Source of the DNA: Aldrovandia affinis
Taxonomy: Eukaryota; Chordata; Actinopteri; Notacanthiformes; Halosauridae
DNA length: 64,000 nucleotides
Reading direction: 5' to 3'
Assembly (NCBI GenBank): GCA_029706075.1
Contig: JAINUG010000015.1
Location: 1,116,001 to 1,180,000, forward strand
A program made the translations under genes and the position numbers. The notes beneath the pieces are model-generated. The model did not search any database. It was not told the origin of the DNA and saw nothing but the letters and a program-made list of their open reading frames with translations. Shown piece after piece: positions 29,929 through 44,023 of the stretch; position 1 is the first letter of the stretch; each line of letters opens with the position of its first letter.

Positions 29929-30022
29929 ATGGGGAAAGATCAGGAATTGCTACAAGCAGTTAAGACTGAAGACCTTATTACGGTGCAGAAGCTCTTGCAG
30001 AGGCCCAGACCAGGGAAAGCAA
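29929..30022 (+). CDS. caskin1: caskin1, first coding exon (CASK-interacting protein 1)
   Basis: ATG at 29929 (AAGATGG, strong context) opens [20 protein letters not shown] followed by [11 protein letters not shown], then a GTAAGT donor after the first base of a Lys codon (phase 1). The [23 protein letters not shown] pattern matches the N-terminus of vertebrate caskin-1. Caskin-2 differs there: it begins MGREQDL and lacks QRPRPGK. In the family this is the start of a large neuronal scaffold with six ankyrin repeats, an SH3 and two SAM domains that binds CASK at synapses. This exon covers only the lead-in to ankyrin repeat 1; the rest is beyond the window. It is divergent to prpsap2. Confidence 0.9.
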
Positions 30023-33000
30023 GTAAGTGACATTTAAAATCATTCAGATGTTTGAGGCGATGTGAGCTGATGAATTCGCCAAATCGATGAGAATTCGATC
30101 TCTCGGAGTGCTTTGCATGAATCATAGTAATCCGCTGTCACCTCGGTGCACAAGGCGGTATTACCAATTGGTGCCTTGAACGTATCCAAGGGTTCAATCT
30201 GAGATGCGATTATTGCTGTGTTCAGAGTGATTCATTGCGCGTTATGACTTCATCAAACGCGCAATCAGATAACATAATTCAGTTGAGTTGGGCCGACTAA
30301 ATGTAGGTAAGCACGTCGGTGTTCAGCCAATGGTGTAAGATGTTGAAGAGGTGGAAGAGAAGGCAAAATTGGAGCACTGTAAAGAGAAATGAACTGGCTA
30401 TTTCTCCTGTTTTCTTACTAACACATTACTATTACTATTATTATTATTATTCTCCTTATTATTATTATTTCAGTGCCTGGAAATATATATTCATAGGGGA
30501 GTTTCTAGTTGGTTTGCAGAGATGTGCAAAGCGTCTTTCGTGATGATGTAGTAATGTGAGATCGGGTCAATGTTATTGACTGGTGCGTACACAAGGATAA
30601 GAAGAACATGAATATCTGCTCACTAAATGCCTTAACAGCAATGCTTAGTGAAAATATAATGAATAACTCCAGCTAGTGGAATAATGTATGCTAAACTATG
30701 CTATGAGCTGTTAGGTTGAATTGGGTGTGTTTTCATGGTGTATCAATGGTCATAGCTCTTGTGATGGATTTGAGTTGCTCTCTTTGACTACATACACGAC
30801 ACCCCACTGGGCAGCAAATTGCACCCAGCTGACCTCACCATGCCATCAAAACATAGATTATTGCAATGTGGTGGCATGTGTGTACAGTTAGTGCCTGAAG
30901 CCTTGTCCAGGTGAGCCCATTTAATGTTGCTCAGAGAGGTGCCAGCCAATGTGCACGGTGCAATGTGACTGTGGTATGTCACTGTCGCAAGGCTGTGCCA
31001 TGGCAGCATGCCCAATGAATTTTACATAACAGGTGATAAAACATCTGAAAATGATCTTAATGGTTTGTTAATTAACTTGTGAGAATGCTTAGTTTAAACA
31101 TAAGAGTGTCAAAGATCTGCTGGTGGCTTTCTCTGGATGTGTCATGATAATTGTGTCTTAAACTTGAAAAGGTGAGCCCTAGTTTGTATGCTTGTTTGAA
31201 AGTCACTTATTGATTGTGTATTTGGATTTGGACCACATGCCTTAGCCTTTCAATCTTCAAAAAATCACATATTTTGAATTCCAATAGAAGATTTGAGACG
31301 CAGTGTCTCGCGTTAGACCAGCGGTTTGGCTTGGAGGGAGAGAAATGAACTGACATCAGCAGGGACTTGGAGATAATTGCATTTCAATTAGGTCACACTC
31401 AGTTGCACTGCTATCCTTTGGTTATGCAGTGCTTATTCCAAGGAGATTACTGGCACTGTATATAGTTGAGAACTGATCAAACACGTGTGGTGGTCAGCCC
31501 AGGGCAGGTATCTGTCAGGCTATTCTGGCTCTCCACTTGAACTGGAAGTATGATTCAGCTATGTGCCATGATGGGTGAATCCCATTCTGGGTCCATATTT
31601 CAAGAGCAAGAGCATTTCAAGAGGGTTTCATCATGCTGTCACCCTCATGTTGTATGTAGGGACCTTGTTGCTCATTGATTTTGGAGGGTTATTTTATGGT
31701 TCTTCTGGGAATATCTCTTCTCATTACCTCAGAAAGGGGACCGACTGTCTGCATGCTTCAGGCATTTGTGTCTGGTTCTTGGTGTCACCTGTTCATGGGT
31801 ACCTGTGCTGTCTGCTCAGATGAGGCAGCGTCTAAACCCTCACTTGATTCGCTCTGTGGCAGGACATTCCAGCACTGCAAAAAAAAGGTTTTCTCAAACG
31901 ACAGAGTGAATCACCTCAGGGATGCATTCACTTCAGTGCACATTCACAAAGACACAAGGGAGGGTTCCATTATCCCTGTAGCCTGGTAGTAGAAAACGAC
32001 CATTTCCAAGGAGTTTGCACTATCCAGGCACAGAGTATACGCCCTCCTCGTGCCTAAAATATATGAAAAAGGATGAAAAAATGTATCTGAGAACTGAATG
32101 TTCTTTGCTATGTAAGCATTTGTACACATGTTTTTCTGGACTCAAAAATAAAACAAGATATTGGGTCCTAGTCCTATTTTGGCAATAGGACTAGAACCAG
32201 TGATCCTGGATGTCTACCTCTTTGTTCAGCTTCTCAAGATGATCGTTGGGGTCTGTAAAAAGCCACAGGACTCAACACAGCAATGAGTCAGAACTGTATG
32301 AGAGCAATATAAAAGATGGCGGATGTTGTTGTAATCCTAGTTGATCTGCTTCTGCAAGTTGTTTGTAGTGCTTGCAGACTGGGTATTAGATTATGTTTCC
32401 AATGCTTCAATTGAAATTCTCCAGTGGGCATACCTTCTGTGATGTGTTTTGTATTCAGCACACTTTCCTCCATGACTGGGAATGAAGAGAGGGGTATATC
32501 TCGTCATGTGTATTTATGTGTACCCGTACACTTTTCATCCGCTTGATGTCCTGGCTGATGGAAATGACTTGCGCTTTGGGTGATGATGTCAGCCATCATG
32601 CAGACAGTGGCACGGTCCTGCCCCATTGCAATGTGCATGAGCACAGAGCCCTCCATCAGCATCCAGAGGCACAAAGTCTAAGGCTTCAGACCCCCCTGTA
32701 AGCACACCGACCGGGCTCGACTCTGGGCAGCAAGGCTTTGCTCCTTTGCATCCTGTCACTTTGTCCCTGAGAGGGTGACCCATAACCTGGCCTATCACAC
32801 TGGTGAGCGGTGGGAGAAGACTGAGTGTCCGTCCTCAGAGGGAGCACTGCAGAAGAAGACTTGGATATCTGTGCACCATTGAGGTCAAAGTCAAGGTCAG
32901 GGCTCGTGTTTCCCCAAACGCTGCTTAACAGATCCTGCTCTGCAATTATTTTTCGGTTGCACTGCTTGGGAACGGCCTCAGCTTTAGACAGGATTATGCG

Positions 33001-36000
33001 TTTGTTGCTGTGGCATTCGCCGTTGATAGTGAGGCCGGTATTTGCCCTCAGAATGCTAAGATGAGAACAGTGTTATGGCACAGTAAGCAGCGTCGCTATG
33101 TTGCCTCTGGCAAGTCAGGGATGGTGTGAGAGTAGGACAGCCGCTGCTGAGGCTGCATCCACAGTGAAGAGGCTAGGGATTGCCACGCATCATCATTATA
33201 ACAAGTTTTTCCTCTGAGGGGGTGGGGCTGGGGGCTGAGTGGTTGACATTAAAGAAAAATCAATGTGATAATTGGTAGTAAAGTTGGCACAAAATAAATC
33301 ATTATGGCACCATTGATCATGAGTGCTTTATTAATGTGCCGGAAAAGAAAACATTTGGAATGCATTTTTAATGTGTGCCGAAGCAAATTGTTGAAAAATA
33401 AGTTGATCCCCTCTTATTAATATTGCAGGCTGGTCAGGAGCATGCTTTGTTTGCCATTGTGTCAGGACTATCTGGAGTGGCAGTGTTTGAGGATGGCAAA
33501 TAAAATGTGCAGCTTTACTGGGATTATAAGTAAGATATGTGGATATTAAATAAAATAAATGAAATGGATGAAGTAATCTGGAGGGAGGAGTCGTGATTAT
33601 CTCTGAGATTTGGAAGTGACATAGTGTGTGTCTAGTGTCAGACACATGATACATGGACTGCTGTGATGGGATGGAATGGTGAGAATAATGTAGTGATGCA
33701 CTGCTTGTCATGAGTGTGTAGTGTAGCCAAAATAGTGGAACAATGTACTTATAATATGAACTCATACAATAACATGTGAAATACTTATAAACTCACAAAG
33801 TAATTTGTGGCTCATTTATTCATTGTAAACTGTGTCATTGTCATATCACATCACTGTTACTGGCACTGTAAGTATTGCTTTTATCGTGTTTCCATGTGAC
33901 AGAATATAAACACATTTTACAATGGATTTTTGATTAAAGGGGAGCAACATAACGATTTTCAGTGAAGGCATGATACTCACCAAGTTAGTGTATTAAGCTA
34001 AAAACATTATGTTTTGACCATCTGAAAGGCCTTACCACCGACCTGGGAATTCCAGATCGAAAAAGGCTGTACTTCAGGTATCTCCAATAAAAGACATCAA
34101 GTAGTAATGCCCAGTTAAGCCGATTAGCAATGATTTATGGTCTAGAGTGAGTGTTGGACCTGAAATTATTTATAGTATGTTAAGATTTTTAGGGCTGCGC
34201 CTCCTGTTAGTTGTTTGAGCACAAACCTACTTTCGTTCATTTAACGAGAGAAACAGACAAAAGACTGTTAAAAACACATGGGATTGTTTTTGTAGTTGCA
34301 CAACTAGCTAGTGTATGGTTTATTAAAACAAGTAGCAGTAATGTAAGAATAGCACTTTGATACATCCAGCAAAAATGGCTGAGCCTCCCATAACCAGCTA
34401 TATGCAAATCTGGGGGCCCACACATATCTTTTTGCTCTGGCTAGGACTGCTTGACATACAGGGTTATATCAAATACTTGAAGACAAGTGTACTATACTCC
34501 TGTGAAGTGCAGGTCTGTTGAAACACTAATCTTCACCAGTAAAGCCTTACATAATGGAAAACACTTTATGGAAAGCATATAATCTAGATTTTAATTGATG
34601 GAAACAAATACAATTAAAATAAGCAGGCTTAATTTGTCTCATATACGTATTAACAATACATACTGAATTTCTGTTTACACCCAAAATCACAAGCTCATGG
34701 GGCCAAACCTTCTAAACTCTGCAATCTGTTCCGCTTTAGTTTATGATTTAGATAATTACCTATGTCTGTGGAAGCAGAGAGTAAACATGGTCACGTGGAA
34801 GACACTAACAGCTGGGGACTAGACTTTTGGAAGAATGTTTAGAGCACATGGTGTAGTGCTTGGTAAAGGTATATAGTGAAGATTCTGTATGTGTAGAATT
34901 GGGAGTTTTGCACAGGAGGCACAATTGATTTGGCTCTCTGCTAACTAGAAGGACTGAAGGATGGAAATCCAACACAGTTCCTGGAGCAAAGGATTCCTTA
35001 TTACCTTTAATGTTGCATTCACACATGATCTTTATTCATTAAAAACCATTGTGGTTTCATCACCTCCTGGTTTTAGTTATGTGAAGTGATTCCATGGAAG
35101 GAATATGAGTGCATGCAGGGTCCATTCTATGGTGTATGGGTGAGTTAGACTGTGGTTTGAATACTGGTGTCAGACTGCCAGCTCACCAGCATCAAAGCAT
35201 TGTTGCCAATCCAACTGAATGAGAAAAGAAAATGTAGAGGCTGTACTTTATCTTTGCTTCTACATGTCCCCAGGCGTTAATGCTTCCAGGTGAAATGATT
35301 TATTCAAAGAAGCAATTATTTATTATACTTCAACAATAATATTTGAATTCATATTCCTGTTTGGGCATGGGTTAGGGTTCACGTTGACCACTGTCTGCGG
35401 CATGGGGTTTTGGGTTATGTCCACGTCTGCTGTGGTGCTGGGTGTGACAGGGGTATGACAGCTGAAAGTGGGATGGAGTTTCAGGAGGCTGGGGGGGAAG
35501 GGCGGGGAGTCCCAGTCGTTAAATATATTCAATCAATATGCGGTCTTGAAATAGGCTGTGGTCCCTGTATTTGATCCAGGGAATCATACCTGCCTCTGGT
35601 TTGTCAGATTATTGAATTTCTGAGCAAATGGCAGAGTCTGAGTGATAGTGAAAGGAGAGGCAGGGTGCTGCTACAAGGCATTCGTCCTATCAGTGCTGCA
35701 GCGACAGCAGTCATCCCTGCATCACCGCCAGCGACTGCTTACCTCCTTGGGATGGGACAGACGGATTCATAAAGCTGTTTTTGAAACCTTCCTTACCCAA
35801 TGTTCACATATCTTATAAAGCAGGGCAATAATTGATAACCACAAAGGGACATGTGCTGTGCTTGCCATTGGAATGCATATGGAAGACATGATTCGATGTA
35901 CACGTTTATGTAATCCAACCTTGCAAGTATGCTTTAATTCCATGTTGTCAATTTCATAGCTATTTCAAAGGAAGATTTTCTTTCAGAAAGCATAGAAAAT

Positions 36001-39000
36001 ATATACTGACCAATGTGAAGTCGTTGCATTGAGTCGATTTAGCCAGAACAAACTGGTTTGCTTACCCCGGGCAACCCTTTAGTACTACGCTCACTCTCAC
36101 CACACTATTCCTCCATGTAAATAATGTAACTGAAACCTGCATCGCCCCCTGTGTGTCATTGCATGTGCAAGAGGGAGCACTGGGTCGAAGAGGGTGCAGT
36201 CATGTATGTTAGCGTTTGTCATGTGATTAAGACATATGGTGTCCCAGCTTTCCAGGCCGTGTGAAGAGCTGAAAGAGGAGAGAGACCAGGCAGGCATCTG
36301 ATGAGTCCGGTACATGGCCCGGTTCAGCCGAAGCCTGCAGAGAGCTGCCAATTGGTCGGGGGTTTCGGCAGGGAGAGCAGGCAGGGAGGGGACCGGTGGC
36401 AGGTTTAAAACAGAGGAAAACAGTGCGCCTCCTCGAGACACTGGTGGGCCCTAGAATGCCACCACATCCTGTTGTTGCTTGAGCAGATTGGTGTGGATCA
36501 GGGGGCCCAGTTCTGGGATCAATTATTTACCCCCGTGCTTGGCTCCTGCATCCACCCCCCCCCCTTCCCCCCGCAAGACGTTTGCTACTTTTCCAGCCCC
36601 AACACAAACAGTGAGCTGTCTCAGTGAGAGTCTCCATTTCCCCAGTCACTGTTCATCAGCTCTGAGCTCCCCCCTGGCCGGGACCTTTGGAACCACTCAC
36701 GTGTGTTAAAAGTGGGTAGAGTAACATCTGTGACACTTTGGTTTGGCATGCGCCTCTTTTTGCTTCTAAGCACGTGGTTGCACCATGACTCTAGCTCTCT
36801 ATCCCTGTCAAGCATAATATAACAGGATGTAGACCTGACAGTGCTCTCTGTTCAGCTGTACTGACACAGACACACACAGACACTGCTACTGTCCAGGCGT
36901 CCTCCACTGCTATGTGCGCCCGCTGTGCAGCGTTTCCTGTGTGACTGACTGCCAGCAGATAACAGGGCCCCTGATCCCTCTTCTTGCCTGGGCTGCCTAG
37001 TTTTCCGCACGATTGGTAAGACTGGGAGTGGATAATGCCGGGATGAAGAAAAGCTGATTGTAGCCCTCTAAATCTAGGTTGAAAACATGCGCGTCATAGG
37101 CGCGTGCACTGTTCGCATTCATTTCTGTCGAAAAAGATGGTTTGCTGTGAGTTTCCTTTTTTTGTAGCCTCAGTATTTGAAGGGAAGGAGTGCACTAATT
37201 GAATGAGTGTCTGGCTGCTGCATGCCCTCTATATGGTGGAGCGATAGTGCTGATCAAATCTGTGGGAGGATGTAGGAGGAGGTGTGTATGTGAGCTCACG
37301 CTGGGACTGGAGTCTGGGGGGTCAGCAAGCAGGATGCATGTTAAACTGCAGCCCTCTTCTCATTGGCTCATGTAGGAGTCGCCAGCAGATGAAGCAGCAG
37401 GAACCTGTGATGCTGGTTTCCATGGAGATGTGGATGGAACATCTGGGGTTGGCCCAGTGCAGGCAGGCTGGCACCATATTGCCCTGCACTTTATCCTCTC
37501 TCTGGCAGTCTGATCACAAGGAAGGCTCTAATCCAGAGGGGGGTGGGCGGGATTGCGCCTTGTGCAGGATAAAAACGGAAACAGACTGAGCATTGAGGAC
37601 AAAATCATCAATATTAGTGTTGTTAAACAACAGTGAATAACCACGGAGATAAGACTTGGCCAAGACCATGGGGTGGCCCAAGGTCCTGCTAAAATGGCTG
37701 AGGACTGGAATGATCCTCTCTGTGGGGAATAGTCACACCGTTTTGTTGCACTGTTAGGAATTTCAAGAAATAATCAGCAGAATTGAATAGTCTTAGGCCT
37801 AAAAAATATTGCAAATAAAATAGGCCTAAATAATATTGCAAATATTTGAAAACATACTCTGTTGGCACAGTCACACCGTGCACCAGACAGGGAGAAAAAA
37901 CAACAACAACACGCTTGGGTAGTAAACATGCTGACGTCATTCTGAGACATTCAGCTTTCAGCACATAAGAAATTGAATATTTTAGAGCATGGAAGTAGCC
38001 TAATGCTTCTACTCTAAGGTGAAAGCATGTCTTAACTACAAAGTTTGGAGGAAGCCATTAGACGAAAGGGTTCCTGTGTAATCCCACTCCTCGCTGCAGA
38101 TCTGTACCCAGACGTCTTGGCACTGACTCGGTGCTCCATACGGGCTGCTTTGTGTGACCCCAGATAAACAGGGCTGGTTGCCTGGGAAACCCTAGGGAGT
38201 CCTGGGAAGTGGTAGGGCATGTGTTGATCACCTCTCTAATGGAATTTCTGAAGGGGGCTGGCCTGAGGAGGGATTTATCATCCTGAATTATTCATGTCAT
38301 TGCCTTCAAGTAATTTAAAGTCAGGCTGCAGAGTATTTCCACCTCCGATTGCATTTGGCAGAATGGGGGCTTGCTGTTGTCTTGGGAATGGGGAATGAGA
38401 TGCATTCTGAGGAACTGACAAATACATGACTTCCCAGAGTGCCTCAGCTCACGTATGTGAGGCTGTTGTCGTGTAGAACGATGTCTGTCTGTGTGCCATG
38501 TGTTTTGGTGTTCGCGAGGAACGTGGTGTTATCGCTGTCTGGCAACTGAAAAGGGAAAACCTGCAGGCCACTTAGAATGTCTTGACTGCCATTGCCCAGT
38601 TTCTCAGTCTCTTTGTGTTTTTCAAAGACCTACGAATGTGCTCCTACCAGTCAATTTCTGGACACTGTTGGTTTGCACAAACTATATTCCAAAATGGCCA
38701 CATTCCAGGGTTGAGCTCAGACCCGTTATTGCTGTGGGAGTTGTATGCAAGTAGACATATCATTTCACTCTAGGCGCACACTGTGGAAGCGGTAGCATTG
38801 CCAGTTCCAGCACTCTGTGCCCAGCCAGTCCTCTGGCAGGGAACAGTGTGAGATGTGTGGTGGAGGAGGGGCTGTGCAGCTCACAGAACGCTGAAGAGCA
38901 TCGGAGGAGGTTCTACCACCGGGAGGTCAGCTGACGCTGCGTGTGCCTCATCGGTCTGTTTTCACTCTCTATCTGCTGCTGTGCTAACCTCAGCCCCTCA

Positions 39001-39108
39001 ACGTATTCCCTCTGTAGAAAACACACAGCACGTGGGTGCTGTCAAAGGAGCTGTGGGGCTGGTTTTTCAGGGCTCTTCCATTGTCTGTTCTGCTTCTTTA
39101 TTGGTATA
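30023..39108 (+). other. caskin1: caskin1 intron 1, proximal part
   Basis: I searched for the expected second exon (ankyrin repeat 1) and found none. The sequence is mainly unique, with small tandem motifs such as (TTA)n at 30421-30470 and a perfect 11-bp hairpin at 32,167-32,193. Stretches such as 33,240-33,560 and 38,225-38,420 have a conserved-non-coding look (inference). Confidence 0.5.
30421..30470. repeat. (TTA)n microsatellite, interrupted
   Basis: TTA/CTA trinucleotides run with one CTCC interruption. Confidence 0.9.
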
Positions 39109-40001
39109 CAGGTAACTGCCAAAATAAAGTAAACACCAGCATAAAGTGTCTTAATAGGGTGTTGGGTAACCAGAGGAGCTTCAGTGCATAGATTCACAGT
39201 GTCTGGAACTCTAATGGAGGGACACAACAGCATTCATGCCCTGTGGATGGGGACATTGTCATCCTGGAAGTGACCACTCCCATCAGGAGAGAAATGCTTC
39301 AACATAGGATAAAGGTGATCACTCAGAATGGCTTTGTGTTTATTGGCATTTACCTTGCCCTCTAAGGGGTTGAGTGGACCTAAACCATGCCAGGAAAATG
39401 CAGCCCACACCATAACAGAGCTGCCAGAACCCTTCCCCATGGGAAACAAACACTTTGACCTGTAGGATTCTTTTGGCATGCACCACACATGCACTCCTCT
39501 GCATGTGAACAGGATGAGTGAAGGATGTCTCATCTGATGTTTTACTCAGTAGACCACTGCCTACTCAAAAACATGCATTTGTAATAAGGGGTTTATGGGC
39601 TGCAACCTGACCATAGTATCCTAGTATCTCGAACTAATGCATGGACATCACGTTCAAGGAATATGCACTTTCGACCAGAGTTGCCCCTAGATGATTATGT
39701 CTTTCCCTCAGACTTCCATGCCAACATCACCTTAGTCACTGTTCTTCATGAACCATCAGCAATATTCTTCACTGAAGCTAATGCTAAATGTGCCCCAACA
39801 ATCACCCTTCTTTAAAAGTTACTTCTTATAGTCATGGTAGTCAAAATAATGGGCAACGTGGCCTGCACAGCATTTTTAAACATGGCCCTAAGCATGATGG
39901 GATGTTAATTTCTTAATTAACTCAGGACCCACACCTGTATGGAAGCACCTGCTTTCAATATGCTATGCATCCCTCATTTACTTTAATTTGGTACTTTCCT
40001 G
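39109..40001 (-). mobile_element. Tc1/mariner element with decayed transposase
   Basis: The TA-flanked ends start CAGGTAACTGCCAAAATAAA on the left and, inverted, CAGGAAAGTACCAAATTAAA on the right. The minus-strand frame 39234-39533 retains MGKGSGSSVMVWAAFSWHGL and FQDDNVPIHRA, the region around the second catalytic aspartate. The N-terminus and the final acidic motif are lost. At 893 bp it is internally shortened and inactive. Confidence 0.85.
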
Positions 40002-42001
40002 TATATATGTCTATATCTGTGTTGCAAACCTTTACACCTCAAGGGTTATGCTTGGTCATCTTTTTGTTCATAATTTATTGACCATAGTCGATGGTGGTAT
40101 ATTATTTAATCCACTCTGCTCCATAGCCTTAATCGGCATCAGTGTCCATGTACTCTAGGCTGTGGGTCCTACATATGTCTACACTTCCCCCATGTGCTGG
40201 TGCAGTTATATTCTCTCGTTAGATTTTATGTGCAGTATGAATGAAAAGTGTATCATGTATATTTTCTCACGGCCATATTAAACCTTTGAGCCATGAGTCC
40301 TGCATTTTAGCTTTAGCTGAATGTTTATGTTGATGTTTCTCTGACAGCTAAGCTCTGAGGTTCCGGGTGTAGTCGCGTGTCTTTTCCCCTGGCGGCTAGG
40401 CAATGGAGACTTGATGCCTATTTGGAGGAAATTGTTGTTTTTTCCTCTCTCTCCATGAAAGACTCTTCCTATTAAAGCGGTTCCAAGGTTTTTTTTCCAT
40501 TTCCACCAGGATAGGGGGATTGATTAGTTCCACTCCCACATCCATTTGTTACATAATAAAGTACATCCCGTCTGTTTTCAACACATCTGAACAGCTGCAA
40601 TTGCTAATGGATTAATCTAAAGCTCCTCTGCTTTAAGATAAAGTGAGATTGTTGCAGAGGGGGAAACTGTTATATCTCAACATTTACGAATGGAAAAATC
40701 TCCAAGAATCCCTGGAAGTTATTTTTGTTAAAACATTCTTCTCACCCATTCCTCAAGTCTCAAGTCAGGAAAAAGGAAAAAAAGTCCTTGGCATTGACAG
40801 AACCAGCTTTTTTTTCCAGGGAGCTCGAAGCGATTGGCATTGTCATTTTCTGAGGATTGGGAAGAGCCATAAAAAGCACTGGCAGAGGGATCCTCTGTAA
40901 ATAAACCTTTGGATGGCCTTGACACAGACTGTGGAATGTCTGAGCAAGTTCCTCTACAAACCGGAGAGCCAAGGATCTTCTTGGGCCCGTATCGCATTTG
41001 GTTTATAAATGACATATTAGGTAGCTAGGTAATATGAAAACAATAGCTAAAATGAGTTAGATTTAGGGTGTCTTATGCTTTTATGCAGTTGTATTGGAAG
41101 AGTAAACAAAAATAATGCTTGATAAGAACAAACAATTGTTACAAGGCTATTTGGATGTTTAGATGTGCAATATTTGATTGCTATATTTCTATCCATATCT
41201 CATGGTAGGTTGTCTCTTGTAACATTTCCTTCTAACTGATAGATTTAGGCCTCACTGACAACATCACTCCACAGTTCACTGACCCCACCCCTGGTCTGCT
41301 TCTAATGAGGCTAGCACACAATAGGTTATGAGAAGGGCAAACTTTCACAGTTGGTTCTCACTCAGCCGTACAAAAAATACAGTGGAAATATTGGGCCACG
41401 AGCCTAGTTATAGCACAATAGTGGTAAAGAGACTGACCACAGCCGGCCTGTGGCCCTCTTCACAGACGAAGAGCTCTGTCACACCACAACCAGCCTGTGG
41501 CCATCTTCACAGGCCCAGAGCTCTGTCACATACTGTGATCAACTGAAACTACCATGCAATCTCTGTAGCACAAGACAACTGGAATTGCTAACTGATGTCC
41601 ATTATATCAGAGATATATTCTCTCTTCCTTACAAAAAAGTCAGTGTAAGATTGGGTAGAAGGCTTTTTTCTTAATTGTGTATTCATCTGTGTCATCATTG
41701 TGTATTCATCTGTTTGGTTTGGTTCATTTGGTTGTTTTTCTCATTTTGAAAGAATTCCGCAGTCCAAAGCAATGTTCTCATTACCTTGCCTTTACATATA
41801 GATATTTTCAATGTTCTTATTTTTTAAGGTCTGATGCTTTATGAAGGTGTACTTTATAAAGACATTTTATTTCAGTCAAATGTTGAATGAACTCTAATCA
41901 AACTGTAATCAGACATTAATCACTAAAGTACTGCTGTTAAAGGGTATGTAAAGAACACAAGGCCTATGATCTGTCCACCAACCTCTGTTTACACCTCACT
42001 T
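40002..42001. other. caskin1: caskin1 intron 1 segment
   Basis: This is unique sequence. It has a two-copy duplication of about 47 bp at 41440-41530 (GCCTGTGGCC.TCTTCACAG...AGAGCTCTGTCACA). Nothing else is recognised. Confidence 0.5.
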
Positions 42002-42012
42002 CACTAATGACT

Positions 42013-42346
42013 GATTTTACATTTTTAAATTTTTTAAAATTTTAATTTTTCTCCCAGTTTGGTAGCCAATTACTCCAGCTGTGCTTAGTTCAATCCCCTC
42101 CCTCATAGTTCACTGCCGTAGCCCTGTGACCGGCAATGACAATGGCAAAGCGCTGCCTCCTCCTCCACAGAACCACTCCTGTGCACAGCAAACTGTGTCG
42201 GCTTCCCTCCCCCCTCCCTGGGGCGGACAGCCAATTGCCACCCCGGTGGCACTCCTGGCCAGAGCCGACTCTGACGCGACGGGGAATCGAACCCCGGTTG
42301 CCGTGGCCAGCGTCGGACATTGAAACCACTAGACCACGCGGGAGGC
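42013..42346 (-). mobile_element. tRNA-derived SINE, full length
   Basis: On the minus strand the head reads GCGTGGTCTAGTGGTTTCAA (A box) with GGGGTTCGATTCCCC (B box), closest to a tRNA-Glu or similar tRNA. A body follows (CCGCCCCAGGGAGGGGGGAG, GGCTACGGCAGTGAACTATG) and an A/T-rich tail. A perfect 11-bp duplication CACTAATGACT flanks it (42002-42012, 42347-42357), so the insertion is fairly recent. A 5'-truncated copy of the same family lies at 62433-62760. Confidence 0.88.
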
Positions 42347-42596
42347 CACTAATGACTCTTATAGTATTGCGGAAACTGAATTTATATGCGCCAAAGGCAA
42401 GAGACACAAACCCTCTCACTGTGGACCAGGGGGGAGTGGAGAAGGTAATTGCCTTTTCTGATTAAAAACCTAAGAGTTGTAAGATTAATTGTACAGACTG
42501 GGTCCTCACATTCCCGAAGGCCTCGTTGACTTTATGTGCAGTGTCTGGCTCTGTCCCTCTGGTACAGGACCACAGAAGAGGTATCCTGCTGAGACA

Positions 42597-42640
42597 GGAG
42601 ACCCCCCACCCACACCCCCACCCACCCCCACCCACCCCCT
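42597..42640. repeat. C-rich (CACCC)n tract
   Basis: Repeated ACCC/CACCCCC units give several G-runs on the minus strand, compatible with a G-quadruplex. Confidence 0.85.
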
Positions 42641-43970
42641 ACTTCCTACTTCCCGGATGACTGTCAGACCTGACCAGGTCACCCTGTGAAGTGTTTGTGT
42701 GTGTGTGTCTGTGCGGGCTGGGGTTCCTAGCCCTGAACCAGGAAGGGACAGGGGGAGATAAACACAGTGATTAACTGGAAGGCATGCATCAGCTTTCTGA
42801 GAGGCTGTGTGGAACTCTGCCATGGCTTGAGTGCAGTGGAGGATGCTGTGCTGTGGTAACCATTACTAATGCCCACCATTAGGTATGAGTTTCTGGTGGA
42901 CCCTCAAGCAGAACCGCCCTTGCCTCATTGCCAGTGTCGACATGGTTGGAATATACAGCTTACCACCCTCTCCACTGTATTTCAGTGTTGTTTGAATCAC
43001 TGCCTTAACAGTGTGTGCCACACTTTGGAGTCTACATAGCTCTGTGATTAGGTTGTACAAGAGCAGGAGCCTCTAAATTTGAGGGGGTTTTCTACATTGG
43101 GCACATGTGGTTTCACTTAGCAGCCGATGGTATTTTGTACTAAATGCCAAACCGTCATGACACATCCAGGCAGTAAGGCCTCTGTACATTACAAGGGTTC
43201 TGTTCTCCCTTTCCATGTTAAATTCTCCCCAACACAGCGACTTCAGTGGAAATTCCACTCCCAAGCTTTCTTATAGCTCTAACAAGCAGCAAAAGCACCA
43301 AAGCCTTGGGAGAAGAATAGACCTTTTGTTTGAATATGCTGTTCTGGATTTTACTATCTAGCTATGTCACTAATCACATCATGGATAAGTATCTACAGCA
43401 GGCTATTACTGATTATTTTGCAGTCATTGATGCAGTTGCAGTTTGAAGGACAGCGTCCTGTCAATGCTCTGGGTGGGTGTAAACTCCTGCTTAGTTCTCA
43501 GTTGTTCACACTGGCATCACAGCTCTGTGCCTGGGCAACTATTGTAGCACAAAGGGTGTCTATTGCCCATGCTCCTGGATGTGATCAGCAGATGGAACCT
43601 GGCAAATGGTGCCTGGGTAAAGAGTGGCACAATCACCTAGTCATCCTTGCAGCCATAGTGCGCACTGGAGGCCAGTGGCAGCCCTCTTTTGTAGATGTGA
43701 TCGCAGGGAGAGATAGAAGATGCCCCACTATTTTTGTGATCTCTGGCACCCAGTGAAAGGAATTATTTCCCCAATGTTTCAGGGCCCAATGCTTGACACA
43801 GCTATCCCTTGGTCCCGTTCATCACGAGGGATAGCTTTATTTTATCTGGACGGGTACAAACGGGGGCATATGATGCTGAGTAATTCTCATTCCAGTTACA
43901 ATTTCATGCTGTGTTTGTCTCTCTGGTAGTGACAGACATCCAGGACAGTGAGTGTCTGTGCCAACAGCTA

Positions 43971-43981
43971 TCTCTCTCTCA

Positions 43982-44020
<39 letters not shown>

Positions 44021-44023
44021 ACA
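43971..44023. repeat. (CT)n(CA)n compound microsatellite
   Basis: A CT tract with one A interruption is followed directly by about 14 CA units. Confidence 0.95.

Noticed and set aside
33331-33765. 144-codon minus-strand open frame
   Set aside because: It is low-complexity His/Ser/Thr-rich sequence in AT-rich DNA without homology or splice support.
36097-36709. Coding exon candidates on either strand
   Set aside because: Pro/Ser-rich frames follow C-rich tracts; no conserved sequence or paired splice sites.
43364-43756. 130-codon plus-strand open frame
   Set aside because: No recognisable family; the codons look like random unique intron sequence.
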